From: Isoetes taiwanensis | Taxonomy: Eukaryota; Streptophyta; Lycopodiopsida; Isoetales; Isoetaceae | Reading direction: 5' to 3' | DNA: 64,000 nucleotides | NCBI GenBank assembly: GCA_021234155.1 | Contig: JAJEKV010000490.1 | Location: forward strand, 62,001 to 126,000 | Part shown: in pieces, positions 12,836-25,407 of the stretch | How positions within the stretch are numbered: the stretch's first letter is position 1 | Layout of the letters: every line of letters starts with the position of its first letter | Program-made: the position numbers and the translations under genes | Notes under the pieces: model-generated | The model's database searches: none | Seen by the model: only the letters and a program-made list of their open reading frames with translations | Told to the model about the DNA's origin: nothing

Positions 12836-13565
12836 AAGCGCCTCAGTGATTAATTTTAGCATTTCTGGTTCTTGGACATATATATATATATGTATATATA
12901 TATGCTATTGTCATAGCAACCTTCCCAATGCAGGATCTATAATCATGATACTTACTAAAACATGCTAACTTCTAGGAATATGGAGATAATCTAACAAATT
13001 TTGATAATCATAAAAAATAACGAATAAAATAGAACCCTATAAAATAGCATGATGATGGCGTTCTGGACTAGTCCTAAGATTTATTAATCCCGACTCCAAG
13101 TGGGAAAAGCTGGTACCTGCCACCGTCACAAGACGAACACGTGTGTTACAGTACGGTGCGGCATGTGGAAGACAGGTGTCAATGCTTTTTATACAACCCC
13201 CCTTGCTATCGGTGTCGAGGAATCTAGGGAAATCTAGGTCTAGTCCCAATCATGCATGCCTAATGTTTCTTAAATAGAACCCACAAATTTTCTTAATGAC
13301 TCTTTATGAGGCGACACAAAGAAAATAAACAAATCGAGAACAAGAATATTATAAGCGATTATTTCACCTCCCATTATGACAAGCCCAATAACCGAATATA
13401 TAAATAATCGACACGATTATCATTGAGTAGGTGTCCGGTTCGTCCTCTACTTCCATAAAACTAGATTCTCCGGTTCCTCCACCATCTTATAATCCATCCA
13501 GATGTAATTTTGAGTATAGAAGGAAATAATTTTCAGAATGCGGAAGAAAATAATTAAGCATGCCA

Positions 13566-14150
13566 ATACCTTATATTTTGCGATTATTGCATCGAGTCCT
13601 TTGGAAAAAACGGATTTTCGGTTTGTTGTTGCTTAGAGAAATCCTTGAGCCACAAAAGCAGGGCTAGCAAATAACTCGTGTGCAAACACCGACCTATATA
13701 TCGAGCAAAATTCTTTGAAATCAGGGCCTTATAAGCCCGATTTTATCAATTAGGGCAACAAATCCATGCTACATATAAATGGATAATCAACAAAATTGCA
13801 GATAATACCTTAGCTTTGTGGATGCCGCGACTTGTAAAAATCTTTTCGGGCAGACAAATCCCGGTTTTGTGAGATAATTTAGTGTGCGGACCCAAGCCTA
13901 TATCTCGAATGCAAATCCGAAAATCGAGGGCCATATAGGGCCGATTTTATCAAGTCTGGCACCTTAGAATCCATGCCTCTTATCAATAGATAATCAACAA
14001 AATTTCATATTATACCTTAAAGCTGGTTTTGTAGAAAGCAGTTTTGAAAAAAATCCTTGGAGGCAGCAAAACCGGGCTGGCAAATAACTTCAGTACAGAC
14101 CCAAGCTTATGAAATCCGGGGATCCGGTCCTTATATGGCCGATAATATCA
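13566..14150 (-). repeat. Triple sub-repeat in the 3' region of unit IV
   Basis: Three imperfect direct repeats of about 210-240 bases start at ataccttat/ataccttag/ataccttaa (13566, 13804, 14012). Each contains a related caaataact...gtgcaaacacc...cctatat...ttataagcccgattttatcaa series and a shared ggataatcaacaaaattg. On the coding strand each ends taaggtat, which looks like a splice donor. Translations show a repeated pattern of the kind HELFA.PVLWLKDFS and HTKLS...PEKIFTSRG. The same array occurs in every unit. Confidence 0.7.
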
Positions 14151-14428
14151 ATCCGCAAACATAGAGCCCACCGATTACAATGTCGCCCGGTCGTGACTTA
14201 CGCCCTTTGTTTGTTACGCAGCGACTTATTTCAACCAATCAGGCCCCATATAATCCAATTTAGGCGGTTCCATAAGGTAAATTGTTCCATGCTATTTCCC
14301 TTTTTTTTCTAAAAAAATTTACCAACATACTATAGATCCTTCCATATTATAAAGTTGCTTGATGGTTTTGAACATTGGTGTTAAAATCACCATATGTAAA
14401 GTAGAACGAATACCCGGATAATTACCCA

Positions 14429-16617
14429 TTAACTTGTCTCGGGCCTTCTAAAATCGTTGTTGTTTATAGCCGATATGTCTCGAAGGGGTGCCCCGGGGGG
14501 TGCGAGGCATTCTCCATTGTTTTTTATAGCAATGGACTTAAAGCGATCCAAGCTAAAGCCATTGTTAACAAACACGGTCAATGTTCTCCCCAATTCGGAT
14601 AGGAATTCTTGTGGGCGATTACATAGATATAATAATATTATCACTTGTGCTATCATAAGGTTGTAACTTTGGCGGCTTATTTTTCTATTAGGCCCGATTC
14701 GTATAAATTGTACACATTTAAGCGGGGAGCAATCTCCTTTTATCAAACCTTGTTGTAATATCTGAACCCTCAATTAGGTCAACAACTTGAATATGCGGGG
14801 TTTAGGAAATTACATCACGGGAAGTGCGAGAATCATCTTTGCAAGTACATTTGGTGCAGTATCGTCCTTCTTAATTTCGGGGAACTCTAATGGGTAGATC
14901 AATATGGATTATCTGCATGTCTTGGTTGCTTGACGGGTCAATAAATAAGTCCATAATTGGATTATTTATTACCCCCAAGTCATCCATATATCTAAAAGTT
15001 CCTTCAAATAGAGCTAAAGGTCCGTCTTCCCTAGCTTTGCTAATCTCCTTATAAAATTGTACTCATAATACAAAAGGTACAAGTTGCACCATAATGGGGA
15101 GCAAGAAAAACCCATAGGGATTCCTCTAATTTGCTTCCATACTGTCTCCCGGATTGTACGCGGCGGTTAAGTAAGCAAAAAGTTATTCATGGCCATAAGT
15201 TCACCAATGGTGATCTCAAAGTAAAAATCCGAGTGCGGAATATTCCTCCTCCATGAGCATTTATATTGTGATGCCACATCTTTGGACACATAACTTTTGT
15301 GGATCTTTCATCGGAATGCTTTTGAAAGAGCTTATCACAAATGGTAGTAATCCCTCTTCTTCAAATAATGGTATAGACTCGTAGCATCTTGCTATATCTG
15401 CGACCCATGTATGTCTAATAGTTTGAGGTAAATTGATTACTAGATCTATAGTAGAGTCAATCCACCAAAATGATCTAGTACCCACTCCCATAAATCTTTT
15501 AATCTTTGAGTCTAGTGACCAGCACATCTCCTTGAAGGCGAGGAATTAATATTTGTATAATCGAGGTAATGCAATTGGCCATATTTGTAAAAATACCGAG
15601 GAGGATGCATTAGTTAACCACCTGAATTTCTTTTTATGCACCTTATATATTGCCATAAGATAAAGGAAGCCCTAAGTTTTCTTCTATGACCACATTAGCA
15701 AATCTTTTCATCATATACATGCATGAAAATTTGGTTGCCAATGGTGAGCTTGGGTAATTGTCCTCATCGACATATTGCAAAATCGGGCTTTGTACCCTTT
15801 TCAATGCCAATTTTCGTATATAATTCTTGCAGATAAAGGCAGGGAGTATTCTCGCTTATCGCTCGAGAAAAAATATACAAGTGTTCAAGTAACCATTTTT
15901 CTCCTCATAGCATTAGAAGAATAGGTCTTTTTGGGATCCTAATCCTCTTTCTTTTGTCACATTTTGCATCTTGCACCAATTGTTTGATTTTTTGTCTAAT
16001 AAGTATTTTTGAGCGTTCCTTCCTCGAGGTATGAAACGCCCCATAAATATTTTCTAATCTTTGAACAATTACACTCCCATGCTTTAGTTATTTCAATAAT
16101 GACAAGTCCCACATTAGGTTCCTCAAGGTGAATATGATTTAAACCAAATTTAATATCTTCCCTTGTATAGTGACATATGTCAATGGAGAATGTAGTAACA
16201 TGTTTACTAGCATCTTCTCCATCCTGAAGGAAGGGTTCAAACCATGTTATGTATTCACATTGACAGTTTAAATTAGTCAAGCATGAGAAATTGCAAAAAA
16301 GTATCCTTTGGTTTATACCGGAGGATTTAACACTAGGAAGATATTTCCAGACCATATACTATATTATCCAACACATTGGGATCTTCCAGACCAAGGCCTT
16401 CTAGGCAACAAGTGATAAATAATTTTTTCACATTGACCAGTTCCATAATCCTATTTACATACAATAAGTGTATGTAAAAGGTATCACTAGTCTTATCTTT
16501 AACAATCTTATATCTTCCCATAGATAACAACAGAGACTTAGAAACAACTTGCATTTCCTGCAAGAAATATAAAAAGTCTATTAAAGGCGAGAAAGTACAC
16601 ACTTTTTTCAAGAACAC
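14429..16617 (-). pseudogene. ORF2 of unit IV, broken reverse transcriptase
   Basis: Frames 16617-16333, 16355-15996, 15527-15261 and 14773-14429 hold parts of the same reverse transcriptase. Motif B is damaged near 15120-15160. The N-terminal frame is open upstream of the unit II start (FSPLIDFLYFLQEMQVV), so translation could begin further upstream or after splicing. Confidence 0.75.
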
Positions 16618-16630
16618 ATGTCATGTTTCC

Positions 16631-18256
16631 ATCAATTGCCCCATCTATAATTCAAATTGTTGGGCATTAAAGGTGAATGCGCATGATCTTGCTGCTGATC
16701 CGAAGACATAGGGGTGCTCCCCACCATCTGGACACTCTCAGAGGTGCTACTAGTCCAAGTTCTGCCCCCTCTTCCTTCACTAGGAATAAAAACCCCCCTC
16801 CCAGGTGGGTTTCTTCCTCCTCTTGCCCTTGGGGGGCCCTATCCATATGCGCCCCTCTATGGGGTTGCTCATATCTTCCTCTGCCTCTATTACTTCTCCC
16901 CCCACCTCTTGGTGCACTTCTATGCTCCCCTCTACCTCTTCCACGATTCCTTCTATCCGGTGCAGGAGGGGCTTCTTCCACATCTCTTGGTCTTTTCATC
17001 AAAGGAGTATTAAAATCTGAAAATTTTGGTGGTTTTAACAATCTCTCAATGTATCTCAACCCATTAGCATTGTGGTTACCAAATAATTTTGCATCTGGAT
17101 TATTGACATATTCCAGGAGCCCTTCCATCATAAATTTTCTAATAAAATGGAAGATCAGGCATTGCTGGATCAGGGCCTCAATCCCAGGATTGGAGGTCCA
17201 AATAATAAACTGACTCCATCTAGACACAATGGAATCTCCTTGAAGAATAAATCCGGATGATTCATCATGAACCACGATTACATGATCCAACCACATTATT
17301 CCTTTTGAGGTACATGAGTTTTGGGGGTGAGGACAAGCGGCAATAAGGCCTTTTCGGTTAGGCCATTTCATTTCATAGTCGGTCCCCTTGATTTACCACG
17401 TAGGGCGGATCCTTTTTACCATGGCAATTAATGGTTCCTCCGCACATTTATAAGGATCAAATGAAGCCAAAGAGTACTTCTGAATACTAGTCTCCCTATC
17501 ACATACCACTGTACCCATGCTAGCAAAATTAGCATATTTATCCTTAAATGTGGCATAAGAGATTTTATCGACTTCTATTCCTCCCAAATAACTATATGCC
17601 TCAATAGGTATTGGGGCAAGTAAGTTGAAGCAATAGAGCTTCCACACTTTATTGTCCTTATCTCCAGCCCATTGTTCCACCAATCGTCTTGGTACAAGTG
17701 GAGTAGGGAACCTCTTAAAAAATAAAAGAGGGTTATTTTGTTTTTGAAGCTGCTCCTCAGCGTATTCTTTAGAGATGGCTTGTGCCTCTGCATCAAGAGT
17801 AATACCCTTAAGTTTAGGATTAGATCCATCTGGATCCACATTAGAAGTCCTCTCATCACATTTTAACATGGGATATAATTCTCCATTAATCAGTTTAAGG
17901 TCCTTGAACTGCTCAAGGACTTGCTTACACATTTCCAGGTCCTTTTTATCTGATTCCACAATATCAAACAATTTGGTTTCCAATGACTTCAAATCTTTGA
18001 AGTACATTGCCACTTGGATTTTCTATATGTGTGGAACAGTTGGAACCAGTGAGAAGCATCCAAATTGCTCAGAATGGAGAAGTCATTTTCAGTGAGAGAG
18101 TTTTCTCTATTAAGGATATACTCATGGAGGCCTGGAGCATCTAACATAATCACCATGAGGGTCTGGATAATAGGGCTAGTAACCCATAAATTTTCATCAT
18201 ACCCAATCTTTTTAGGTCAGGATACCATCACGGGAGCCCCTTCATTATCCGGATTC
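16631..18256 (-). pseudogene. ORF1 of unit IV, broken
   Basis: Frames 18013-17393 (206 codons) and 17371-16667 (234 codons) cover nearly the whole protein, with one break near 17390 at a site that also varies in the other units. The RG-rich tail is well kept. Confidence 0.75.
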
Positions 18257-19073
18257 TATCTGGGAGGATAAAACAAGTCAGTCATTACCATAATATCATA
18301 ATAATATTCCTGAAAAGCAATGTAAGTATCATGTATAGACAATGCTCATGATAATATTATGCATGAGACATTAAGGTGGTAACCTCTAAGGTCAGAAATA
18401 TATGTATATATATATGCTATTGTCATAGCAACCTTCCCAATGCAGGATCTATAATCATGATACTTACTAAAACATGCTAACTTCTAGGAATATGGAGATA
18501 ATCTAACAAATTTTGATAATCATAAAAATAATTGAATAAAATAGAACCCTATAAAATAGCATGATGATGGCGTTACGGACTAGTCCTAAGATTTATTAAT
18601 CCGGAGCTCCAAGTGGGAAAAGCTGGTTTTGCCGTCACAAGGCAGAACGTGTTAGATACAGGGTGCGGCATGTGGAAGACAGGTGTCAATGCTTTTTATA
18701 CAACCCCCCTTGCTATCGGTGTCGAGGAATCTAGGGAAATCTAGGTCTAGTCCCAATCATGCATGCCTAATGTTTCTTAAATAGAACCCACAAATTTTCT
18801 TAATGACTCTTTATGAGCGACACAAAGAAAATAAACAAATCCGAACAAGAATATTATAAGCGATATTTCACCTCCCATTATGACAAGCCCAATAACCGAA
18901 TATATAAATAATCGACACGATTATCATTGTTACGTGTTAATGCGGTTCGTCCTCTACTTCCATAAAACTAGATTCTCGGTTTCCTCCACCATCTTATAAT
19001 CCATCCGATGTAATTTTTGAGTATAGAAGGAAATAATTTTTGAGAATGTAGAAGAAAATAATTAAGCATGCCA

Positions 19074-19700
19074 ATACCTTATATTTTGCGCGATTGCATC
19101 GAGTCCTTTTGGAAAAAGCGGATTTTTCGGTTGTGTTTACCTTAGAGAAATCCTTGAGCCACAAAACCGGGCTAGCAAATAACTCGTGTGCAAACACCGA
19201 CCTATATCCGAAAGCAAAATTCATGAATCCGGGCCTTATAAGCCCGATTTTATCAATTAGGGCAACAAATCCATGCTACATATAAATGGATAATCAACAA
19301 AATTGCAGATAATACCTTAGCTTTGTGGATGCCGCGACTTGTAAAAATCTTTTCTGGGCAAATCCGGGCGGGAGATAATTTAGTGTGCAGACCCAAGCCT
19401 ATATCGAATGCAAATCCGAAAATCGAGGGGCCATATAGGGCGATTTTATCAAAGTCCGGCACGAATCCATGCCTCTTATCAATAGATAATCAACAAAATT
19501 TCATATTATACCTTAAACCTGGTTTTGTAGAAGCACCGTTTTGAAAAAATCCTTCAGGGGCACAAAACCAGGGCTGGCAAATAACTTTCAGTCTGGACCA
19601 AGCTTATGAAATCCGGGGATCCGGTCCTTATATGGCCGATAATATCAATCCGGCACATAGAGCCCACCGATTACAATGTCGCCCGGTCGTGACTTACGCC
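19074..19700 (-). repeat. Triple sub-repeat in the 3' region of unit III
   Basis: Starts at 19074, 19312 and 19508, with the same three imperfect repeats as in unit IV. Confidence 0.7.
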
Positions 19701-19923
19701 CTTTGTTTGTTACGCAACCAGCTTATTTCAACCAATCAGGCCCCATATAATCCAATTTAGGCGGTTCCATAAGGTAAATTGTTCCATGCTATTTCCCCTT
19801 TTTTCTAAAAAATTTACCAACATACTATAGATCCTTCCATATTATAAAGTTGCTTGATGGTTTTTGAACATTGGTGTTAAAATCACCATATGTAAAGTAG
19901 AGCGAATACCGGATAATTACCCA

Positions 19924-22102
19924 TTAACTTGTCTCGGGCCTTCTAAAATCGTTGTTTATAGCCGATATGTCTCGAAGGGGTGCCCACGGGGTGCGGGGCA
20001 TTCTCCATTGTTTTATAGCAATGGACTTAAGCCCGATCAAGCTAAAGCCATTGTTAACAAACACGGTCAATGTTCTCCCCAATTAGGATAGGAATTCTTG
20101 TGGGCGATTACATAGATATAATAATATTATCACTTGTGCTATCATAAGGTTGTAACAGCGGCTTATTTTTCTATTAGGCGCCGATCATCGTATAAATTGT
20201 ACACATTTAAGCGGGAGCAATCTCCTTTTATCAAACCTTGTTGTAATATCACGAACCCTCAATTAGGTCAACAACTTGAATATGCGGGTTTAGGAAATTA
20301 CATCACGGGAAGTCTGAGAATCATCTTGCAAGTACATTTTGATGCAGTAATAGTCCTTCTTAATTTCGGGAACTCTAATGGGTAGATCCAATATGGATTA
20401 TGCATGTCTTGGTTGCGACGGGTCAATAAATAAGTCCATAATTGGATTATTTATTACCCCAAGTCATCCATATATCTAAAAGTTCCTTCAAATAGAGCTA
20501 AAAGGTCCGTCTTCCCTAGCTTTGCTAATCTCCTTATAAAATTGTACTCATAATACAAAAGGTACAAGTTGCACCATAATGGGGAGCAAGAAAAACCCAT
20601 AGGGATTCCTCTAATTTGCTTCCATACTCTGTCTCCCAGTTGTACACAGCAGTTCGTAAGCAAAAAGTTATTCATGGCCATAAGTTCACCAATGGTGATC
20701 TCAAAGTAAAAATCCAGTGCGGAATATTCCTCCTCCATGAGCATTTATATTGTGATGCCACATACTGGACACATAACTTTTGTGGATCTTTCATCTGGAA
20801 TGCTTTTTGAAAGAGCTTATCACAAATGGTAGTAATCCCCTCTTCTTCAAATAATGGTATAGACTCGTAGCATCTTGCTATATCTGCGACCCATGTATGT
20901 CTAATAGTTTGAGGTAAATTGATTACTAGATCTATAGTAGAGTCAATCCACCAAAATGATCTAGTACCCACTCCCATAAATCTTTTAATCTTTGAGTCTA
21001 GTGACCAGCACATCTCCTTGAAGACAGGAATTAATATTTGTATAATCGAGGTAATGCAATTGGCCATATTTGTAAAAATACCGGAGGATGCATTAGTTAA
21101 CCACACGAATTTCTTTTTTATGCACCTTATATATTGCCATAAGATAAAGGAAGCCCTAAGTTTTCTTCTATGACCACATTAGCAAATCTTTTCATCATAT
21201 ACATGCATGAAAATTTGGTTGCCAATGGTGAGCTTGGGTAATTGTCCTCATCGACATATTGCAAAATCGGGCTTTGTACCCTTTTCAATGCCAATTTTTA
21301 GTATATAATTCTTGCCGGATAAAGGCGGGGAGTATTCTCGCTTTTTATCTGCTCGAAAATATACAAGTGTTCAAGTAACCATTTTTCTCCTCATAGCATT
21401 AGAAGAATAGGTCTTTTTTGGGATCCTAATCCTCTTTCTTTTGTCACATTTTGCATCTTGCACCAATTGTTTGATTTTTTGTCTAATAAGTATTTTTGAA
21501 CGTTCCTTCCTCGAGGTATGAAACGCCCCATAAATATTTTCTAATCTTTGAACAGTACACTCCCATGCTTTAGTTATTTCAATAATGACAAGTCCCACAT
21601 TAGGTTCCTCAAGGTGAATATGATTTAAACCAAATTTAATATCTTCCCTTGTATAGTGACATATGTCAAAGGAGAATGTAGTAACATGTTTACTAGCATC
21701 TTCTCCATCCTGAAGGAAGGGTTCAAACCATGTTATGTATTCACATTGACAGTTTAAATTAGTCAAGCATGAGAAATTGCAAAAGTATCCTTTGGTTTAT
21801 ACGGGAGGATTTAACACTAGGAAGATATTTCCAGCCATATACTATATTATCCAACACATTGGGATCTTCGGACCAAGGCCTTCTAGGCAACAAGTGATAA
21901 ATAATTTTTTCACATTGACCGGTTCCATAATCCTATTTACATACAATAAGTGTATGTAAAAGGTATCACTAGTCTTATCTTTAACAATCTTATATCTTCC
22001 CATAGATAACAACAGAGACTTAGAAACAACTTGCATTTCTGCAAGAAATATAAAAAGTCTATTAAAAGGAAAGTACACACTTTTTTCAAGAACACATGTC
22101 AT
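19924..22102 (-). pseudogene. ORF2 of unit III, broken reverse transcriptase
   Basis: Frames 22102-21842, 21766-21371, 21106-20672 and 20744-20454 carry the same motifs as unit II, including motif A (VADIARCYESIP) and motif C (FRYMDDLG). Breaks coincide with CAG/CTG/CCG differences from unit II. Confidence 0.8.
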
Positions 22103-22109
22103 GTTTCCA

Positions 22110-23735
22110 TCAATTGCCCCATCTATAATTCAAATTGTTGGGCATTAAAGGTGAATCGCATGATCTTGCTGCTGATCCAGAAGACATAGGGGTGCTCCCC
22201 ACCATCCGGACACTCTCGGAGGTGCTACTAGTCCAAGTTCCGCCCCCTCTTCCTTCACTAGGAATAAAAACCCCCCTCCCAGGTGGGTTTCTTCCTCCTC
22301 TTGGCACTGGGGGGGCCCTATCCATATGCGCCCCTCTATGGGGTTGCTCATATCTTCCTCTGCCTCTATTACTTCTCCCCCCACCTCTTGGTGCACTTCT
22401 ATGCTCCCCTCTACCTCTTCCACGATTCCTTCTATCAGGTCTTGTGGAGGGGCTTCTTCCACATCTCTTGGTCTTTTCATCAAAGGAGTATTAAAATCTG
22501 AAAATTTTGGTGGTTTTAACAATCTCTCAATGTATCTCAACCCATTAGCATTGTGGTTACCAAATAATTTTGCATCTGGATTATTGACATATTCCAGGAG
22601 CCCTTCCATCATAAATTTTCTAATAAAATGGAAGATCAGGCATTCTTTGGATCGGGGCCTCAATCGAGTTGGAGGTCCAAATAATAAAACCGACTCCATC
22701 TAGACACAATGGAATCTCCCTTGAAGAATAAATCGGATGATTCATCATGAACCACAATTACATGATCCAACCACATTATTCCTTTTTGAGGTACATGAGT
22801 TTTGGGGGTGAGGACAACGGCAATAAGGCCTTTTCGGTTAGGCCATTTCATTTCATAGTCGGTCCCCTTGATTTTACCACCGTAGGCGGATCCTTTTTAC
22901 CATGGCAATTAATGGTTCCTCCGCACATTTATAAGGATCAAATGAAGCCAAAGAGTACTTCTGAATACTAGTCTCCCTATCACATACCACTGTACCCATG
23001 CTAGCAAAATTAGCATATTTATCCTTAAATGTGGCATAAGAGATTTTATCAGCTTCTATTCCTCCCAAATAACTATATGCCTCAATAGGTATTGGGGCAA
23101 GTAAGTTGAAGCAATAGAGCTTCCACACTTTATTGTCCTTATCTCCAGCCCATTGTTCCACCAATCGTCTTGGTACAAGTGGAGTAGGGAACCTCTTAAA
23201 AAATAAAAGAGGGTTATTTTGTTTTTGAAGCTGCTCCTCAGAGTATTCTTTAGAGATGGCTTGTGCCTCTGCATCAAGAGTAATACCCTTAAGTTTAGGA
23301 TTAGATCCATCTGGATCCACATTAGAAGTCCTCTCATCACATTTTAACATGGGATATAATTCTCCATTAATCGGTTTAAGGTCCTTGAGGCTGCCAAGGA
23401 CTTGCTTACACATTTCGTGTCCTTTTATCCGATTCCACAATATCAAACAATTTGGTTTCCAATGACTTCAAATGCTTGAAGTACATTGCCACCGTTTCTA
23501 TATGTGTGGAACAGTTGGAACCAAATGAGAAGCATCCAAATTGCTTTAATGGAGAAGTCATTTTCAGTGAGAGATTTTTCTCTATTAAGGATATACTCAT
23601 GGAGGCCTGGAGCATCTAACATAATCACCATGAGGGTCTGGATAATAGGGCTAGTAACCCATAAATTTTCATCATACCCAATCTTTTTTAGGTCCGGATA
23701 CCATACGGGAGCCCCTTCATTATCTGGATTCTATA
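22110..23735 (-). pseudogene. ORF1 of unit III, broken
   Basis: Two long frames (23446-22874 and 22699-22145) plus an N-terminal piece that reads GLHEYILNREKSLTEN near 23600. The protein is otherwise the same as ORF1 of unit II. Confidence 0.75.
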
Positions 23736-24552
23736 CAGAGGATAAAACAAGTCAGTCATTACCATAATATCATAATAATATTCCTGAAAAGCAATGTAAG
23801 TATCATGTATAGACAATGCTCATGATAATATTATGCATGAGACATTAAGGTGGTAACCTCTAAGGTCAGAAATATATGTATATATATATGCTATTGTCAT
23901 AGCAACCTTCCCAATGCAGGATCTATAATCATGATACTTACTAAAACATGCTAACTTCTAGGAATATGGAGATAATCTAACAAATTTTGATAATCATAAA
24001 AATAACGAATAAAATAGAACCCTATAAAATAGCATGATGATGGCGTTCTGGACTAGTCCTAAGATTTATTAATCCCGACTCCAAGTGGGAAAAGCTGGTA
24101 CCTGCCACCGTCACAAGACAGAACACGTGTTAGTACAGGTGCCAGCATGTGGAAGACAGGTGTCAATGCTTTTTATACAACCCCCTTGCTATCGATTGTC
24201 GAGGAATCTAGGAAATCTAGGTCTAGTCCCAATCATGCATGCCTAATGTTTCTTAAATAGAACCCACAAATTTTCTTAATGACTCTTTATGAGCGACACA
24301 AAGAAAATAAACAAATCGAGAACAAGAATATTATAAGCGATTATTTCACCTCCCATTATGACAAGCCCAATAACCTAAATATATAAATAATCGACCCGAT
24401 TATCATTGAGTCAGTGTGTCCGGTTCGTCCTCTACTTCCATAAAACTAGATTCTCGGTTTCCTCCACCATCTTATAATCCATCCGATGTAATTTTCGTGA
24501 GTATAGAAGGAAATAATTTTTGAGAATGCGAAGAAAATAATTAAGCATGCCA

Positions 24553-25135
24553 ATACCTTATATTTTGCAATATGCATGAGTCCTTTTGAAAAAAAAGCGG
24601 ATTTTCGGTTGTGTTTACGCGACTTAGAGAAATCCTTGAGCCACAAAACAGGGCTAGCAAATAACTCGTGTGCAAACACCAGCCTATATCTGAGCAAAAT
24701 TCTTTGAAACGGGCCTTATAAGCCCGATTTTATCAATTAGGGCAACAAATCCATGCTACATATAAATGGATAATCAACAAAATTGCAGATAATACCTTAG
24801 CTTTGTGGATGCACAGCTTGTAAAAATCTTTCGGGCGGCAAATCCGGCCGGAGATAATTTAGTGTGCAGACCCAAGCCTATATCGAATGCAAATCCGAAA
24901 ATCGAGGGCCATATAGGGCCGATTTTATCAAGTCAAGCTAAGAATCCATGCCTCTTATCAATAGATAATCAACAAAATTTCATATTATACCTTAAAACCG
25001 GTTTTGTAGAAGCACCGTTTTGAAAAATCCTTGCACAAAAGAAAACCGGCCGGCAAATAACTTCAGTACGAGACCCAAGCTTATGAAACCGGGGATCCGG
25101 TCCTTATATGGTCGATAATATCCAATCCGGCAAAG
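24553..25135 (-). repeat. Triple sub-repeat in the 3' region of unit II
   Basis: Starts at 24553, 24792 and 24987, with the same three imperfect repeats. Confidence 0.7.
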
Positions 25136-25407
25136 ATAGAGCCCACCAAGACAATGTCGCCCGTGTCGTGACTTACGCCCTTTGTTTGTTCTCAAGAACC
25201 AGCTTATTTCAACCAATCCGGCCCCATATAATCCAATTTAGGCGGTTCCATAAGGTAAATTGTTCCATGCTATTTCCCCTTTTTTTCTAAAAAAATTTAC
25301 CAACATACTATAGATCCTTCCATATTATAAAGTTGCTTGATGGTTTCGGAACATTGGTGTTAAAATCACCATATGTAAAGTAGAACGAATACCCAGATAA
25401 TTACCCA

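Larger units (their letters stand above)
12904..18415 (-). mobile_element. Array unit IV (3'-most in coding sense)
   Basis: A complete unit with ORF1 about 18256-16631, ORF2 16617-14429 and a 3' region at 14428-12904. The left end runs into atatatgtatatatata and then into the tail of the decayed methyltransferase-like gene. Confidence 0.9.
18416..23889 (-). mobile_element. Array unit III
   Basis: A complete unit with ORF1 about 23735-22110, ORF2 22102-19924 and a 3' region at 19923-18416. Both ORFs are fragmented by small indels relative to unit II. Confidence 0.9.

Noticed and set aside
12990-13045. aaccctata in the unit junction as a telomere-repeat trace
   Set aside because: Only one partial unit of the plant telomere repeat occurs and there is no tandem run at any junction.
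13085-13110. tcccgactccaagtgggaaaa in each unit resembles stem II of a hammerhead ribozyme, expected in some Penelope-like pseudo-LTRs
   Set aside because: The upstream CUGAUGA box is absent on either strand and the element is transcribed from the other strand. A covariance-model search could overturn this.
16677-17213. Plus-strand frames rich in Pro/Ser/Leu in all four units (also 22135-22494, 27670-28170, 33136-33474)
   Set aside because: They are the antisense of the RG-rich ORF1 tail.
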